A stretch of 64,000 bases of DNA from Eriocheir sinensis (Eukaryota > Arthropoda > Malacostraca > Decapoda > Varunidae): assembly GCF_024679095.1 (NCBI RefSeq), contig NC_066520.1, positions 12,250,709 to 12,314,708 on the forward strand, read 5' to 3'. This document shows, piece by piece, positions 44,445-56,718 of the stretch (its first letter is position 1; each line of letters begins with the position of its first letter). A model generated the notes under the pieces. That model made no database searches. It had not been told where the DNA came from and saw only the letters and a program-made list of their open reading frames with translations. Both the position numbers and the translations under genes were made by a program.

Positions 44445-44592
44445 ATCTATATCTATATCTAAAATGTTATATGAGCCTTAATCAGTGAGTACCTCGGACC
44501 ATGGAGTGTACAGTGCAACACATTCAGGGTGTGGGTGATGATTTTCTAAAGTTATATATACGTTTGGAGTCGCGGTAAGGCCTGGTTGTTCG
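44141..44592. repeat. Direct duplication of about 120 bp flanking a compound AT/ATCT array
   Basis: The left copy (about 44141-44257) and right copy (about 44461-44592) share ACATTCAGGGTGTG, GTGAT-ATTTTCTA-AGTTA and TTGGAGTCGCGG-AAGGC in the same order and orientation. Between them is (AT)n followed by (ATCT)n and (ATATCT)n, 44257-44461. Confidence 0.8.
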
Positions 44593-44599
44593 TTGCCGC

Positions 44600-45668
44600 A
44601 GAGATGTCATGACGTATGTTAGCGCGGGCATTGTCAAGGAGACTAAGTAGCACAGGTGAACCAAGTAGCACTGACGGAGACAGAGTTAACTACAGAAGGT
44701 GCAGAGATGGGGCGGTGAGTTTGATCCGCACCCGATAGGTGGCTCTGCCCCGATCCGGTGACGTCACGAGCAGCAGCATCGATTTTGTAAACAGCCGCCG
44801 AGACGAGCCGAGCCAGTCGTCGTATGGCCGTGGTGGTGCGAGCGTCTGTGTGCCGTGCTCGTGTGGCCCAGTGTTTCCACCATGACGTGATGTGAGCGTT
44901 ACTTTCTTCCCCAAGCCAATACCGCTAGACCCTGTGTTGTGAAGCCCTTGCTCGCGTCGGGAGGAGAGAAGGAGGGAGAACTCATCCCGGGCCATGAAAC
45001 TGGGTGAGGGAGACAGCGGTGTGGGGACCCGGGCTTCTTCCCCCTCCTCGCTCGTGCCTCACCATCACTCCCGCATCTTTGTTGACCGCAGGCTTTGGTG
45101 AACACGTCTTCCGCCGCACCCAGCCCCAGCGCCATGGAGGGTGCATGCTGAGGAGGACACACCACGCCGAAGAAGGCCCTGAGCGAGTGGCGTGACAGCC
45201 AGACTCCCAAGCCGCCCCGTGCCGCGGGTTGCTGCTGCTCGGAGTTCACTCACCACGTTCCATGATACATACTGGTCGATTGTTAGCAAGTGTCTTGATA
45301 GGTCGCGCAAACGTGCTGCAGGAGCGAGTGTGTGTGTGCGTGTACAGCCCTGAGTGATGCCTTAGTGCCATGCCGGGTCCGAGTGGAACAGCTTAACAAG
45401 TGCCATAAGTATACAAGTCATAGCAGCAGTCACCACCCACCGAGCCTCTAGTCAGCCCCAGCGGTGAGTGGGTCGCCCTCCCTCGGCAAGTGTCTGGGAG
45501 GAGGCGTGCGTGCTGGGCCTTCACCACTGCCAGCACGGCGTGGCGGCTATCTTGTGACCTGACATCTGACAACAACGATATACAAGTGCTGTTATACCTG
45601 TGAGCCAAGGAGGAGTACACTCAAGTGTTCGAGGGCGAGGAAGAGAGGAAGCGTGCAGCGGCAGCAAC
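44600..45668 (+). promoter_or_regulatory. GC-rich 5' region / putative promoter and 5' UTR of the semaphorin-like gene
   Basis: About 1 kb of clearly GC- and CpG-richer DNA than its surroundings directly precedes the signal-peptide exon. It contains a perfect CRE-type palindrome TGACGTCA at 44759-44766. Upstream ATGs occur: a minimal ATG ACG TGA in good context (CCACCATGA, ATG at 44881) and a short upstream frame at 44994-45101. If transcribed, these could dampen translation. The transcription start cannot be fixed. Confidence 0.45.
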
Positions 45669-45783
45669 ATGAGGATGACCACGCTGCCTTCGGTTGTGTG
45701 GGCAGCGGTGGTGGCCGGGCTGGCCCTGGCCGCCCACGCTGCCTGGCACGATAGCATCATGCCCAAGAGAACCGTCAAATTAG
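45669..45783 (+). CDS. Signal-peptide exon, probable semaphorin-1A-like first coding exon
   Basis: Thirty-eight codons plus one base, from ATG 45669 to the donor TTAG|GTGAGT (phase 1). The protein begins MRMTTLPSVVWAAVVAGLAL, a typical signal peptide with likely cleavage near AAHA|A, then WHDSIMPKRTVKLG. The W-acidic-PK-x-x-V-x-(F/L)-G pattern entering the domain resembles the first residues of the Sema domain in arthropod Sema1a, a transmembrane axon-guidance ligand acting through plexin A. The match is only about 15 residues long. No second exon was recognised before 64000, which fits the long first introns of such genes but leaves the identity unproved. It could be another secreted or membrane protein. 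Confidence 0.5.
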
Positions 45784-46187
45784 GTGAGTACTGTCCTCAG
45801 CCCTTGACAGGTGGTATGTGGAGGCACGTCAGGCGTCGGATCAGGCGGTACAGTTTTATACTATGGGACGGAGGAATGTGTCTTGTGGGTGGTGTTGTGG
45901 CTGAAAGGAAGAGGGGGGGGGGGGAGGGGAGGGGTGGCTCACCAGCCGGGCTTAGTGGAGGAGGTTATAGAGAAAATTTAATGTTGCTAATGATCCTCAC
46001 CAATTTCCGGTGTGAGACTGTAGGGAGTCGTGATTAATTGCATTACCTGTTATCCACTCCTAGGACGCGACTAACTGATTTCGTCTTGGTGGCCTGGTAC
46101 GGCTCTGCAATGTGTGTGTGTGCGCGCGCGCTGATACCACGCATGTAAATATTTTAAGCACGTGCAAGATGTTTAGGATCCAGGAGT

Positions 46188-46525
46188 TTATAAGAACATA
46201 AGAATGTAAGGAGTCTGCAAGAGGCCGGTTGGCCTATACAAGGCTGCTCCTGTTATCCTAACCCCACCTTACCTCACTATCCATGAATTTATCCAACCTC
46301 TTCTTGAAAGTATCTATGGTATTGACACAACATGACTGCCAAGCTTGTTCCATTCATCCACCACTCTATTGGTGAACCAGTTCTTGCCTATGTCTTTGCT
46401 GAATCTGAAGTTGTTTAACTTAAAACCATTGCTACGTGTCCTACCTGTATCTTTTACTACCAAAATCCTATTGACATCCTCTTTATTAAAGGCTTTCATC
46501 CATTTATAGGCTTCGATAATTTAAC
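46188..46525 (-). mobile_element. CR1 LINE 3' fragment, minus strand
   Basis: On the minus strand it encodes KAFNKEDVNRILVVKDTGRT, then GFKLNNFRFSKDIGKNWFTN and RVVDEWNKLG, followed by the same 3' untranslated end (GGCCTCTTGCAGACTCCTTA) as the OS-9 intron copy. It is strongly 5'-truncated and belongs to the same family as 24018-24712. Confidence 0.88.
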
Positions 46526-46658
46526 TTGGTCTAGTATCTTGCCTGCTTGCCCACTGAACGCGACGTGGTCGGTGGAGTGGCAGCCCTTGCAGCATCACCA
46601 ACACCAGCGCCATCCCGGCAACAAAACGTGCGCTCTAGAGGTGCATGTCGAACCAATC

Positions 46659-46833
<175 letters not shown>

Positions 46834-47508
46834 GCTGCCTTTTATTTCTCTGCATTAAATTTACAATCAGCTTGCTCCTTTTTGACCTTAACCTCGTTTT
46901 GTCTATTATTTCAAAGTTTCCATGTCGGTGTCATCCTTGCCGACTTGTCTTCTCTGCGGTCGGGCCTCGTGGCGGGGCAAGGGGCGGGCGGCGGGCAGCA
47001 GCGGTGGTGGGGCGTTCTGGGGACAACAAACCTGTACTCCAACTTATTTTTATCCACTTTTTTTTTTCCTCCGAGGGGAAGTGGTTTTAGTTGAGAGCGA
47101 ACGCGTGCCTGTCAGTCTGGTTCTGAGCAGGTTCTTTATCTTACATAGTAACTGACACTTTGCATCTAATTTTATCATTCTTCCCTTTTGCTCTTCTACT
47201 TTATCTCATTATGCACACACCTGTATCATCAATGTTGTTGATATTAATGATTGTAATGTAAATTATAATTTAGTCCAAAAATCTATTTTATAAACAAAAT
47301 TAATAAAATAGTTAAATGTTTGCAATGTATTAAACATACTCCTTACGATTGTAAATGCAGGCAGCTATGAAAGTAAAAAAAGGAGAGGAGGGCCATGATG
47401 ATAATGACAAGAATATTAGTGAGACCGCGATCCTCCGCCAAGATTCCAAGCGCTTGAATCCTTGTCTTTCCTATAAACTCTAATTTTGCAATTTGATTAC
47501 CAGTACAT

Positions 47509-47511
<3 letters not shown>

Positions 47512-47567
<56 letters not shown>
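47512..47567. repeat. (CT)n microsatellite
   Basis: About 28 uninterrupted units. Confidence 0.97.
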
Positions 47568-47569
<2 letters not shown>

Positions 47570-48212
47570 GATTTTATCGGAAAGAGGCCGGACCACCCCT
47601 GCAGCAGGAAACCAAGCACTCATGGTCTGGGCCGGACCTCCCATGCCCTCCTTTGCCAGCTGGAAGTACTCGTACTGTGGGCCGGACCACCTCCCAGCCG
47701 CATCGGTGCCCTCTGGAACCACGCATGGTCTGGGCTCAAAGCACAGGCGGGTTTTTCCACATGGCCGCCCTAAGTCATTCAGTCAGTCAGTTTTAATCCG
47801 TTATTCGACGTTATTCAGTCAGTTTTTATCGAAGTTATCCAGAAAAAATGTTGTGGGTTCTTTCTCGATCTATGCAACACTTTTCCATTGGGTTTCGTGA
47901 AATGGCCTCGGAGTTTCTTTTGCATAGCCTAATCCTAATAAGAATCAAACATTCAGACAGAGAAACCTAGCGAAAACATAGCCTTCTTCAACTCTGTTGC
48001 TTAGAGTAATTATGCCACTACTACTGTTACATCTACAATTATGAGCATGAATCTCCCACATTAGGCCCTAGCTGCTGCTGCTTACTATTATCACCACTAC
48101 CACAAAAATCACCCCAATAATTTTAGTGCTACAACAGCAGCAACTACTACTACTACTACAGTACTACTATTTATGTTGCTGTTGCTGCTTTTGCTATTTG
48201 CTCAATGATAGT

Positions 48213-48252
<40 letters not shown>

Positions 48253-48853
48253 CGTTATACCTCTAGTACCTTGATTATATGCTATCAGTTTAAAATGTTG
48301 ACAAAAAAGATTCGACACATCATAAAACATGGTTATGCTAGAAACTTTCCTGCATACACCAGTGTCTTGTGTTTGTCGCAAGTCTTCTCTGAGCCCCCGA
48401 GGCTGTGTCAGCATCTGCACGCCGTGCCCTCGCCAGGTGGGTTGTAGCTCACTGTTGGCCTCACTCAACGTGCGGTCCTGCGGTGAGGCGATTGCGGCAG
48501 AAAAAAAATAACGTGGAATGGTTATTAGACCTTGATACTTCTCTCAAGTGCGATTGTGACTAAACCTCCTTGATTGTGACAGAGCTATTCTTCCTTGCAA
48601 TCTTGTTTTCTTATTTTATTCTTATATAAGTAAAGGTGTTAGTTGAATTTGAGTGTAATATTGATGCAGCGGCTGCCAGGAAGACTAAACACGTGTATCC
48701 GGGGTTTAATATCAGCAAACAATACCAGAACGGGCAGCCGGCAGCGTCCGTACCGCAGCCCACACGGCGCGGGGCTACACGACTCTTAAATAATTGCAGC
48801 CATACAGACCCTACCTGGAGGCGCTGTTCGTATTGTATTGAATAGGCTGATGC

Positions 48854-48896
<43 letters not shown>

Positions 48897-48898
48897 CT

Positions 48899-50087
48899 GG
48901 TGTGGTGTCATCTGCCATTCACGTATCCTAAGACAGCCCATCCTGATTGCGCATGCGCGGGCTTTGTTTACAAACAGAGGGTGGATGAATTTCGGACGGT
49001 ACCGTGTCTTTTGTCGATTGCCTATTGTGATCCGTCCCACCTAAGTTTTTTTTTTTAAGTTATTGATGACGTATGTTTTGAATTTGAAAATTACTTTAAA
49101 TATGAAAGTTTCTTCCTGCACCCCTTGTTTGTCAGTAAATGTGATAAAAGAGATAAAGCCGGTATATGTGATAAAAGAGATAACCTACACCCCTTGTATG
49201 TCAGTAAATGTGATAAATGTGATAACCTGCACCCCTTGTACTATGTCAGTAAATGTGATAACCTGCACCCCTTGTACTATGTCAGTAAATGTGATAAATG
49301 TGATAACCTACACCCCTTGTACTATGTCAGTAAATGTGATAAATGTGATAACCTACACCCCTTGTATGTCAGTAAATGTGATAAATGTGATAACCTGCAC
49401 CCCTTGTACTATGTCAGTAAATGTGATAAATGTGATAACCTACACCCCTTGTATGTCAGTAAATGTGATAAATGTGATAACCTCCACCCCTTGTACTATG
49501 TCAGTAAATGTGATAACCTGCACCCCTTGCATGTCAGTAAATGTGATAAATGTGATAACCTGCACCCCTCGTATATAATTTATGTATGTCAGTAAATGTG
49601 ATAAAAGAGATAACCTGCACCCCTTGTATGTCAGTAAATGTGATAAAAGAGATAACCTACACCCCTTGTATGTCAGTAAATGTGATAAAAGAGATAACCT
49701 GCACCCCTTGTATGTCAGTAAATGTGATAAAAGAGATAACCTGCACCCCTTGTATGTCAGTAAATGTGATAAAAGAGATAACCTGCACCCCTTGTATGTC
49801 AGTAAATGTGATAAAAGAGATAACCTGCACCCCTTGTATGTCAGTAAATGTGATAAAAGAGATAACCTGCACCCCTTGTATGTCAGTAAATGTGATAAAA
49901 GAGATAACCTGCACCCCTTGTATGTCAGTAAATGTGATAAAAGAGATAACCTACACCCCTTGTATGTTTTCCCGCCATCTTGCCTGGACAAACTACGATA
50001 TCAACACTTTGCAAACATCGGGTACCGCGTATGCACAGATCAGGATGGGATGTCTTAGGATACGTGGATGGCATATGACACCACACC
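48899..50087. mobile_element. Inverted-repeat element enclosing a 42-bp minisatellite
   Basis: The left arm 48899-48956 starts GGTGTGGTGTCATCTGCCAT. It recurs inverted at 50031-50087 (minus strand GGTGTGGTGTCATATGCCAT), with roughly 51 of 57 positions matching, including CACGTATCCTAAGACA. Between the arms lies the minisatellite (49113-49966). No transposase was found. The layout of inverted ends plus a tandem-repeat core recalls non-autonomous Helitron-like elements (DINE-1, pearl), but the superfamily is not established. Confidence 0.75.
49113..49966. repeat. 42-bp minisatellite, about 20 copies in two blocks
   Basis: The consensus unit reads GTCAGTAAATGTGATAAAAG, then AGATAACCTGCACCCCTTGT, then AT. 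The right block (about 49587-49966) has nine almost identical 42-bp units with the AAAGAG version. The left block (49113-49575) has about eleven units with AAATGTG, including 45-, 42- and about 30-bp length variants. All lengths are multiples of three and the unit lacks stops in several frames, so long open frames arise on both strands; these are not considered genes. Confidence 0.95.
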
Positions 50088-50878
50088 GGGATTGATGGCA
50101 GTACTTTGGAGGGTCCTTTGCTCTACCAACTGCTGGTGAGACGAGGCAAGCATTTGATCGGATTATTTGCACACACTCCAAAATGTGGAGTATCGAAACT
50201 AAGATCTTGGGATTAGATTTTCGTTTGATTGCTGCGTGAAGCCAGAGTTTGTGGGATAGCGAGCCAAGGATTAAAGGAGAGGTTGGTCAGGTAAGGTTAG
50301 CCAAGGACGGAGCTCAAGTGGCACGAAATGAGTACCCCAAGGGAACCGCGGGCAGGTGGAGGTAAGATAGGCGTGTGAGGTGTCTGGGGCTCTGGGCTAC
50401 TGCGACCAGCAAGGTGGACCACATATGACCAAAGAGATGGAGCCTTCTACATACGCCATATTTGACGCTTATTATAATTAATCCATTATCGTGGTCCACA
50501 TGGTCATGAAACCTTTGGATTATAATATTTCGGTAACCGGATCAACTGATAAAGGTGATGTTTGTGTCTCTACCTCTTTTCTGACAAATAATAATTTAAA
50601 AGCAACAATACTGACCATTTGTTATTACATTTTGGGATACACATTATGAAATTCCTTCCAAAATTGCATGCACCATATAAGTAATTTAAGCTCCGTCCAG
50701 TCATCTGATAAGGTCCGTGGCGAGGTTCAGATCTCAAGCACCGATGATCCCCTCTGGGTCTGTCGTGGGTCCGGTGGCTCGGGGCCGCTGCTTTGGCCTT
50801 TGTGGGGCAAACATCTTCCTCTTTGATGCTCTTGTGCGATACCATCTCTTTTGCACAGCTCGTCCCCGATATTGTGAT

Positions 50879-50940
<62 letters not shown>
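50879..50940. repeat. (GT)n microsatellite
   Basis: About 31 uninterrupted units. Confidence 0.97.
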
Positions 50941-50942
<2 letters not shown>

Positions 50943-51007
50943 ATTCTTTGTTTCTGTGATGTTAGTTGTTCTTTTCATCTTTTACCTCCTCCTACTCCTC
51001 TAAGAAA

Positions 51008-51046
<39 letters not shown>

Positions 51047-51474
51047 GAGAGAGTGAGGGAGAGGGAGAGAGGGGAGTGGTGCCCCGGGGAGTGCCATCGT
51101 TCCCGGGGTAGTGTCCTCGCCCCGACGTCTGCCAGGGCGGCGACACACGGCAGGTGATGTAAACATTTCGCCCAATTAAGTGCAGTGGTGGGCCAGCCTT
51201 ACCTTAAAGGTGACCCCCTTGCCCTGCCTCGCCCGCCTCCAGGGACACCATTCGCAACGCTGGGGAGTGAGTGCCTGAGGGTGAGTGGCCCCAAACCGAA
51301 GTGCTGCCACCCTCCCCTTGCACTCCACGCACACTCCACCGTTTCTAGGGCAGTGTTGAGGCGCCACTCCATACGTGACTCACACTGCTAATCAGGCGTT
51401 CGTTTCCTGCCGTTTATATCTGTTTTTCCTCCTCTGGTCTTACTGGTGGTGGTGGTGTTGGGGTACTGTGTTCG

Positions 51475-51521
<47 letters not shown>

Positions 51522-52186
51522 GGAGATATTGGGGAGTTGCAAGAGTTGTAGGATTGAAAGGAGAATTTATGATGATTACTTTGCTCTTGCTCGTGTATTT
51601 TCATCCTCGATTGCCTTGATAACTTCTTCCTCTTTTTTCTTCTTCTTTTTCTTCCTCTTCTTTTTTCTTCTTCTTCGTCGTCGTTGTCCTTTATCCTCTC
51701 CTTTGTCGTTCCTGTTTCTTCTCTGGCATTGTTTTCGTGTCCGTCTCTCCTCCTCCTCCTCTATCCCTCCTCCTCCTCCTCCTCCCCCTCCTCCGTGTAT
51801 TGATCCTAGTGTGGCTGTACATTTTTCTCCCCTCTCTCTAGTGTCTTTTTCTCTTTCCTGTTTCCGTCAAATAAATTTTTCTTATCGCCATTCGTATTTT
51901 TTGTCATTTCCAATTTTTATTTCGGTTGCTTGTCCAAGTTTATTGTTTTTTCTTTCTTTCCCGTTCTCGATGTTATCTCATTGGCCGACCCCCTTGTCAC
52001 ATTTCTTTATTTCTACATTTCTGCATCGGATTTTCTTTTTCAGTTTTTTTTTCGCCTCGCCGCTCGCATATCTGGCTCCCTCTTTTTTTTATATTTCCTC
52101 GTTTTTTTTGCTCGTTTTTTGAATTGTATCGAAGGAGTAATATGCCGAGTGGAGTTTCAATATATATGTTTGTTTATTTGTTTGTG

Positions 52187-52252
<66 letters not shown>

Positions 52253-52458
52253 TATTGTGGGATGCTATGAGGCAAGACTTCCCCTCCCCCACATTCCCTT
52301 CCCTTCCCTCCCCTTCCTCTTTCCCAGAATAACGAACCTCTTCTCCCCATCAACGACGAAGGGTCATGGCCATGGCTTCCTCCTCCTCCTCCTCCTCCTT
52401 AATACATGCGAGGATCCTATCATGATACGTTTCAAGGACTTGTGCAGTGTGTCATGAC

Positions 52459-52460
<2 letters not shown>

Positions 52461-52533
<73 letters not shown>
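52461..52533. repeat. (CT)n microsatellite
   Basis: About 36 uninterrupted units. Confidence 0.97.
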
Positions 52534-52536
<3 letters not shown>

Positions 52537-52576
52537 ATGAAACTCAGCAATTTCCATCCCAATTGCTTTCTTTTAC

Positions 52577-52694
<118 letters not shown>

Positions 52695-52710
52695 GATAGC
52701 GGTAATGTTA

Positions 52711-52982
52711 AGTCAGTCAGTCAACCAGCCAGTCAGCTAGTTAGTCAGTCACCCAGTCAGTCAGCTAGCTACTCAGTCAGTTAGCCAGCCAGTCAGTCAG
52801 CCAGCGAGCCAGCCCGCCAGTCAGTGAGTCAGCCCACCAACTAGTCAGTTAGTCAACCAATCAGCCAGTTAGTCAGTCAATCAGATAGCCAGTCAGCCGG
52901 TCAGTCTCAGTTAGCCAACCAGCCAGCCTCCCAGTCAGTCAGCCATCCATCCATCCAGCCAGCTAGTCAGCCCGCTAGCCAG
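52711..52982. repeat. Degenerate (CAGT/CAGC)n tetranucleotide tract
   Basis: About 270 bp of CAGT, CAGC, TAGT and CAAC tetramers in register, much diverged. The same kind of tract recurs at 62945-63665. Confidence 0.9.
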
Positions 52983-53365
52983 CCCCGTCCCTCCCGTCCC
53001 CCCCTGGTGGCGGGTCCAGGCGGGAGCGCGCGCCGCCTCAGGACGCGCCGCCGGGCTGCTCGGCTCGTTATGAAATACTCGAAGGGTTAATGAGCGTTTG
53101 GTATTGTTAACAGGGTGCCTTTTATTGTCGTTGTAATTACAGAGCCATTATTACTTTTTATTATTCAAATGGGCGACGATTATTTTCATTATCCCCCTCG
53201 ATTTCTCATTTTCTGTATCTCTTTATTTATGTATGTATGTATGTATGTGTGTATGTATGTGTGGTATCTATATATTCATCTCTATATCGGTCAAGTACCT
53301 ATGTATGTTTACCTTGATGTCGATACTCTTCGATCAAACTCACATCACCCCCCTCAGCCTTGATC

Positions 53366-53410
<45 letters not shown>

Positions 53411-53755
53411 GCGGCCATGACTCACGTGTCTTGATGGCGGGAATAATTCATCTTCGCGCAACTATAATACTGGCAGAACAAAGCGTAGTCCACACCACTC
53501 ATTCTGTCTTCACTTTCCCTTTTATCTTGTTTTTCTTCTTCTATGCAGTTCTTTTTCAAATTTTCCTCCTCCATCTTCTTCACTTTCCCCTTTCATCTCT
53601 TGATCTTCTTTCTCTACTCTTTCTTCTTCTTCTTCTTCTTCACTCCATTCTTCTTCCTATATGAACTTCAAATTTTTTTTCTCCTTACAATTGATTTTTT
53701 TCTTCTTTATCAAACCAATCAGCAAATATATAGAAGAATCTCAAACAAGTGGTAT

Positions 53756-53816
<61 letters not shown>

Positions 53817-54137
53817 ACATGAAAACGAATACACACAAAGACAGAAAGATTGCACACACGGGCCAGAAGGAATATTTGATTCTGACAGGACGGACGAGCT
53901 GCCTGCCCCGCCCTGCCTTCCCTCCCTCACCCTGCTCTCTTCTTTCCCTTCCCTCCCTTACCCTTTCCTCTTTCCCTTTCCTCCCTTCCCTCCCTTTCCC
54001 TTATCTAACTTCCCTATCTCCCTCTTCCCTCTCTCTCTACACCTGTCCTTCCCTTCTCTTATCTTTCCTTTCATTCTCATTCATCTTAACTGCACTTAGA
54101 TTCGTAAATTCATCCTCTTATGTGATTTCCGAATACG

Positions 54138-54138
<1 letters not shown>

Positions 54139-54217
<79 letters not shown>
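54139..54217. repeat. (CT)n microsatellite
   Basis: About 39 uninterrupted units. Confidence 0.97.
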
Positions 54218-54221
<4 letters not shown>

Positions 54222-54424
54222 ACTCACAAAAAAACTTCTTTCGCTCGTTCAAACCACCTTCATCCTCCTCCTCCTCCTTCTCCTCCCCCCTCCCCCCACC
54301 ACAGCTGCCCCTGCCCCGGGTGTCACGTGATGCCTCGGCGGGAGAATCCTCCGTGTTTTACAAAGTTCTGCTCAACTTCCTCGGAGCGTCGCCGAGGCCT
54401 CTAATTGGCACCTTAAGAGGGTCC

Positions 54425-54426
<2 letters not shown>

Positions 54427-54490
<64 letters not shown>
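54427..54490. repeat. (GT)n microsatellite
   Basis: About 32 uninterrupted units; a (GA)n array follows at 54543-54591. Confidence 0.97.
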
Positions 54491-54491
<1 letters not shown>

Positions 54492-54540
54492 GGGGGGTAG
54501 ATGGTTGCAAGTTTAGGTACGTATGTATGTATGTATGTAG

Positions 54541-54593
<53 letters not shown>

Positions 54594-54667
54594 CTATCCA
54601 GGTATGCAGAGGAATTATATTCTGCATGTCGGTCTTCCTATCCCGAGGCTTAGGTGTTGCGCATGAT

Positions 54668-54730
<63 letters not shown>

Positions 54731-55254
54731 TATAGTTATCGTCTGCCCGCCCTACCCTTGCTTTCTTCTCTATTCTTTTATCCCTGTCTACATGTGAATC
54801 GCTCTATTTATATTACTAATGAATGCATGAATTTGTATATTTATTCACGTACATGTAATAAATCTGTGAATGGCGGCTTCGTTTCGGCCCCCCCCCCAAA
54901 AAAAAAAAATTATTGTTTCCCTTATGCTTGGAGTGTAATTTCATGCATCACGTGAAAACTTTGAGTCATTGTAACAAGCCCAAAAGACCACGGCACGCTG
55001 ATGAGGGCAAACCCGCGGTGTGTGTAACGTATGGTAATGGAAGTAAGGGCGCGGCTCCAATCGAGGGCCACTATCAATATTTACGCGCTTTATTTAGTAA
55101 TTGTCACACCTGCACAACTTATGGGCAGGGAAAGACCGTCACTCAGAGCTCCGGAAGGGGGACTAAGGGAAGGGGCTGTGGTGAGGGTGGTGTGGGATGT
55201 TGGTGGTGCTGAGTGAATATGGAAGTGGGTTGGGAGGAGGCAGGAACAGTAGGA

Positions 55255-55925
55255 ATGGAGGAGAGCTGAAAGAGTGGGATCGAAGGAAGGGAGGGAGGGA
55301 GTGAAGGGAGTGGAGAAGAGGGCGTAGGGTATGAGTGGCGTAGCTAGGGGAATGAGTGGAATGGAGGGAGGGAGTGAAGGAAGTGCAGAAGAGGGCGTAG
55401 GGTATGAGAGACGTAGCTAGGGGAATGGAGGAAGGGAGGGAGGGAGCGAAGGAGCCGAAGAGGGCGTAGGGTATGAGAGGCGTAGCTTGGGGAATGAGTG
55501 GAAGGGAGGGAGTGAGTGAAGGAGCCGAAGAGGGCGTAGGGTATAAGAGGCGTAGCTAGGGGAATGAGAGGATTGAAGGGAGGGAGGGAGGGAGTGAAGG
55601 AAGTGGAGGGCGTAGGGTATGAGAATCGTGGCTAAGGGAATGAGTGGAAGGGAGGGAGGGAGTGAATGAAGTGGAGGGCGTAGGGTATGAGAATCGTGGC
55701 TAAGGGAATGAGTGGAAGGGAGGGAGGGAGTGGATGAAGTGGAGGGCGTAGGGTATGAGAATAGTGGCGCAGGGCATGCGTGGAAGGAGGAGGAGTGAAT
55801 GAAGTGGAGGGCGTAGGGTATGAGAATCGTGGCTAAGGGAATGAGTGGAAGGGAGGGAGGGAGTGAAGGAAGTGGAGGGCGTAGGGTATGAGAATCGTGG
55901 CTAAGGGAATGAGTGGAATGGGGGA
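55255..55925. repeat. Purine-rich minisatellite, unit about 65-70 bp, about ten copies
   Basis: Each unit contains GGAATGAGTGGAAGGGAGGG, a GAGTGAA-GAAGTGGAG stretch and GGGCGTAGGGTATGAGA. The last five or six copies (from about 55600) are the most alike, while the left ones vary in length. The strand is almost entirely purine apart from GTAGGGTAT and CGTAGCT. Confidence 0.92.
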
Positions 55926-56286
55926 AGGTTGATTGAGTGAGACAGAAGGAAGGGAAGTTACAAAGATGGCGTAGAGATTCGTTAAGATCTAGACCCACTT
56001 TACTTGGGATATGTGTAGGTAATGTTTTGGGTACTCATTTGTAGACACTTTAGACATTTTTTTTTTTTTTACAGCAGAGGAGACAGTGCAAGGCGTAAAA
56101 AAGGAGAAAACAATGATGAAAAAAAAAAGCCCCCTACTTACTGCAGTTAACTCGTTGCGAAGAAAACTGTTAACTGTTAATGCCTCGCTAACCTAACTTG
56201 GAAGGTGGTAATAAAAACACAGTGAGATAGTTTCGTTTCTTTATAGGCTACTAGCAATCTTGATGAGAAGTCGATCCAGAAACACG

Positions 56287-56718
56287 CACACAGACATAGT
56301 TACGCACACATATACCCAAACACCCCAACCCCATCACACACAGTTACCCACACATACATCTATACATACACAAACACCTCCTACCACACCCACCACACCC
56401 ACACACCTCCCAATCCTTTTATACAATCCATAACACAGATATAGTTACGCACACATATACCCAAACACCCCAACCCCCTCACACACACAGTTACCCACAC
56501 ATACATCTATACATACACAAAAACCTCAACTAACCCACCACACCCACACACCTCCCAAGCCTTTTATACAATCCATAACACAGATATAGTTACGCACACA
56601 TATACCCAAACACCCCAACCCCATCACACACAGTTACCCACACATACATCTATACATACACAAACACCTCAACTAACCCACCACACCCACACACCTCCCA
56701 AGCCTTTTAATGCATCTC
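56287..56718. repeat. Tandem repeat of about 150 bp, three copies
   Basis: Units begin CACAGATATAGTTACGCACA (about 56432 and 56578; the first diverged, from about 56287). Each contains CATATACCCAAACACCCCAA, ACATACATCTATACATACAC and CACACACCTCCCAA-CCTTTT. The C/A-rich composition differs strongly from the flanks. Confidence 0.92.

Larger units (their letters stand above)
53000..55240. other. Putative intron with dense microsatellites
   Basis: No exon recognised. A short GC-rich stretch lies at 52985-53065. Simple repeats: (GT)n 53370-53409, (GA)n 53759-53811, (CT)n 54139-54217, (GT)n 54427-54490, (GA)n 54543-54591 and (GT)n 54671-54727. Pyrimidine-rich blocks lie at 53520-53650 and 53920-54080. 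Confidence 0.6.

Noticed and set aside
49440..49991. 183-codon minus-strand frame of 14-residue repeats
   Set aside because: It is a by-product of the 42-bp minisatellite, which is open in several frames at once.
48899..50087. CRISPR array, because of regular repeats
   Set aside because: The repeats are directly tandem with no unique spacers, and the genome is eukaryotic.
53819..54544. 241-codon frame through CT and GT arrays
   Set aside because: Mostly simple-repeat translation, with no splice or domain support.
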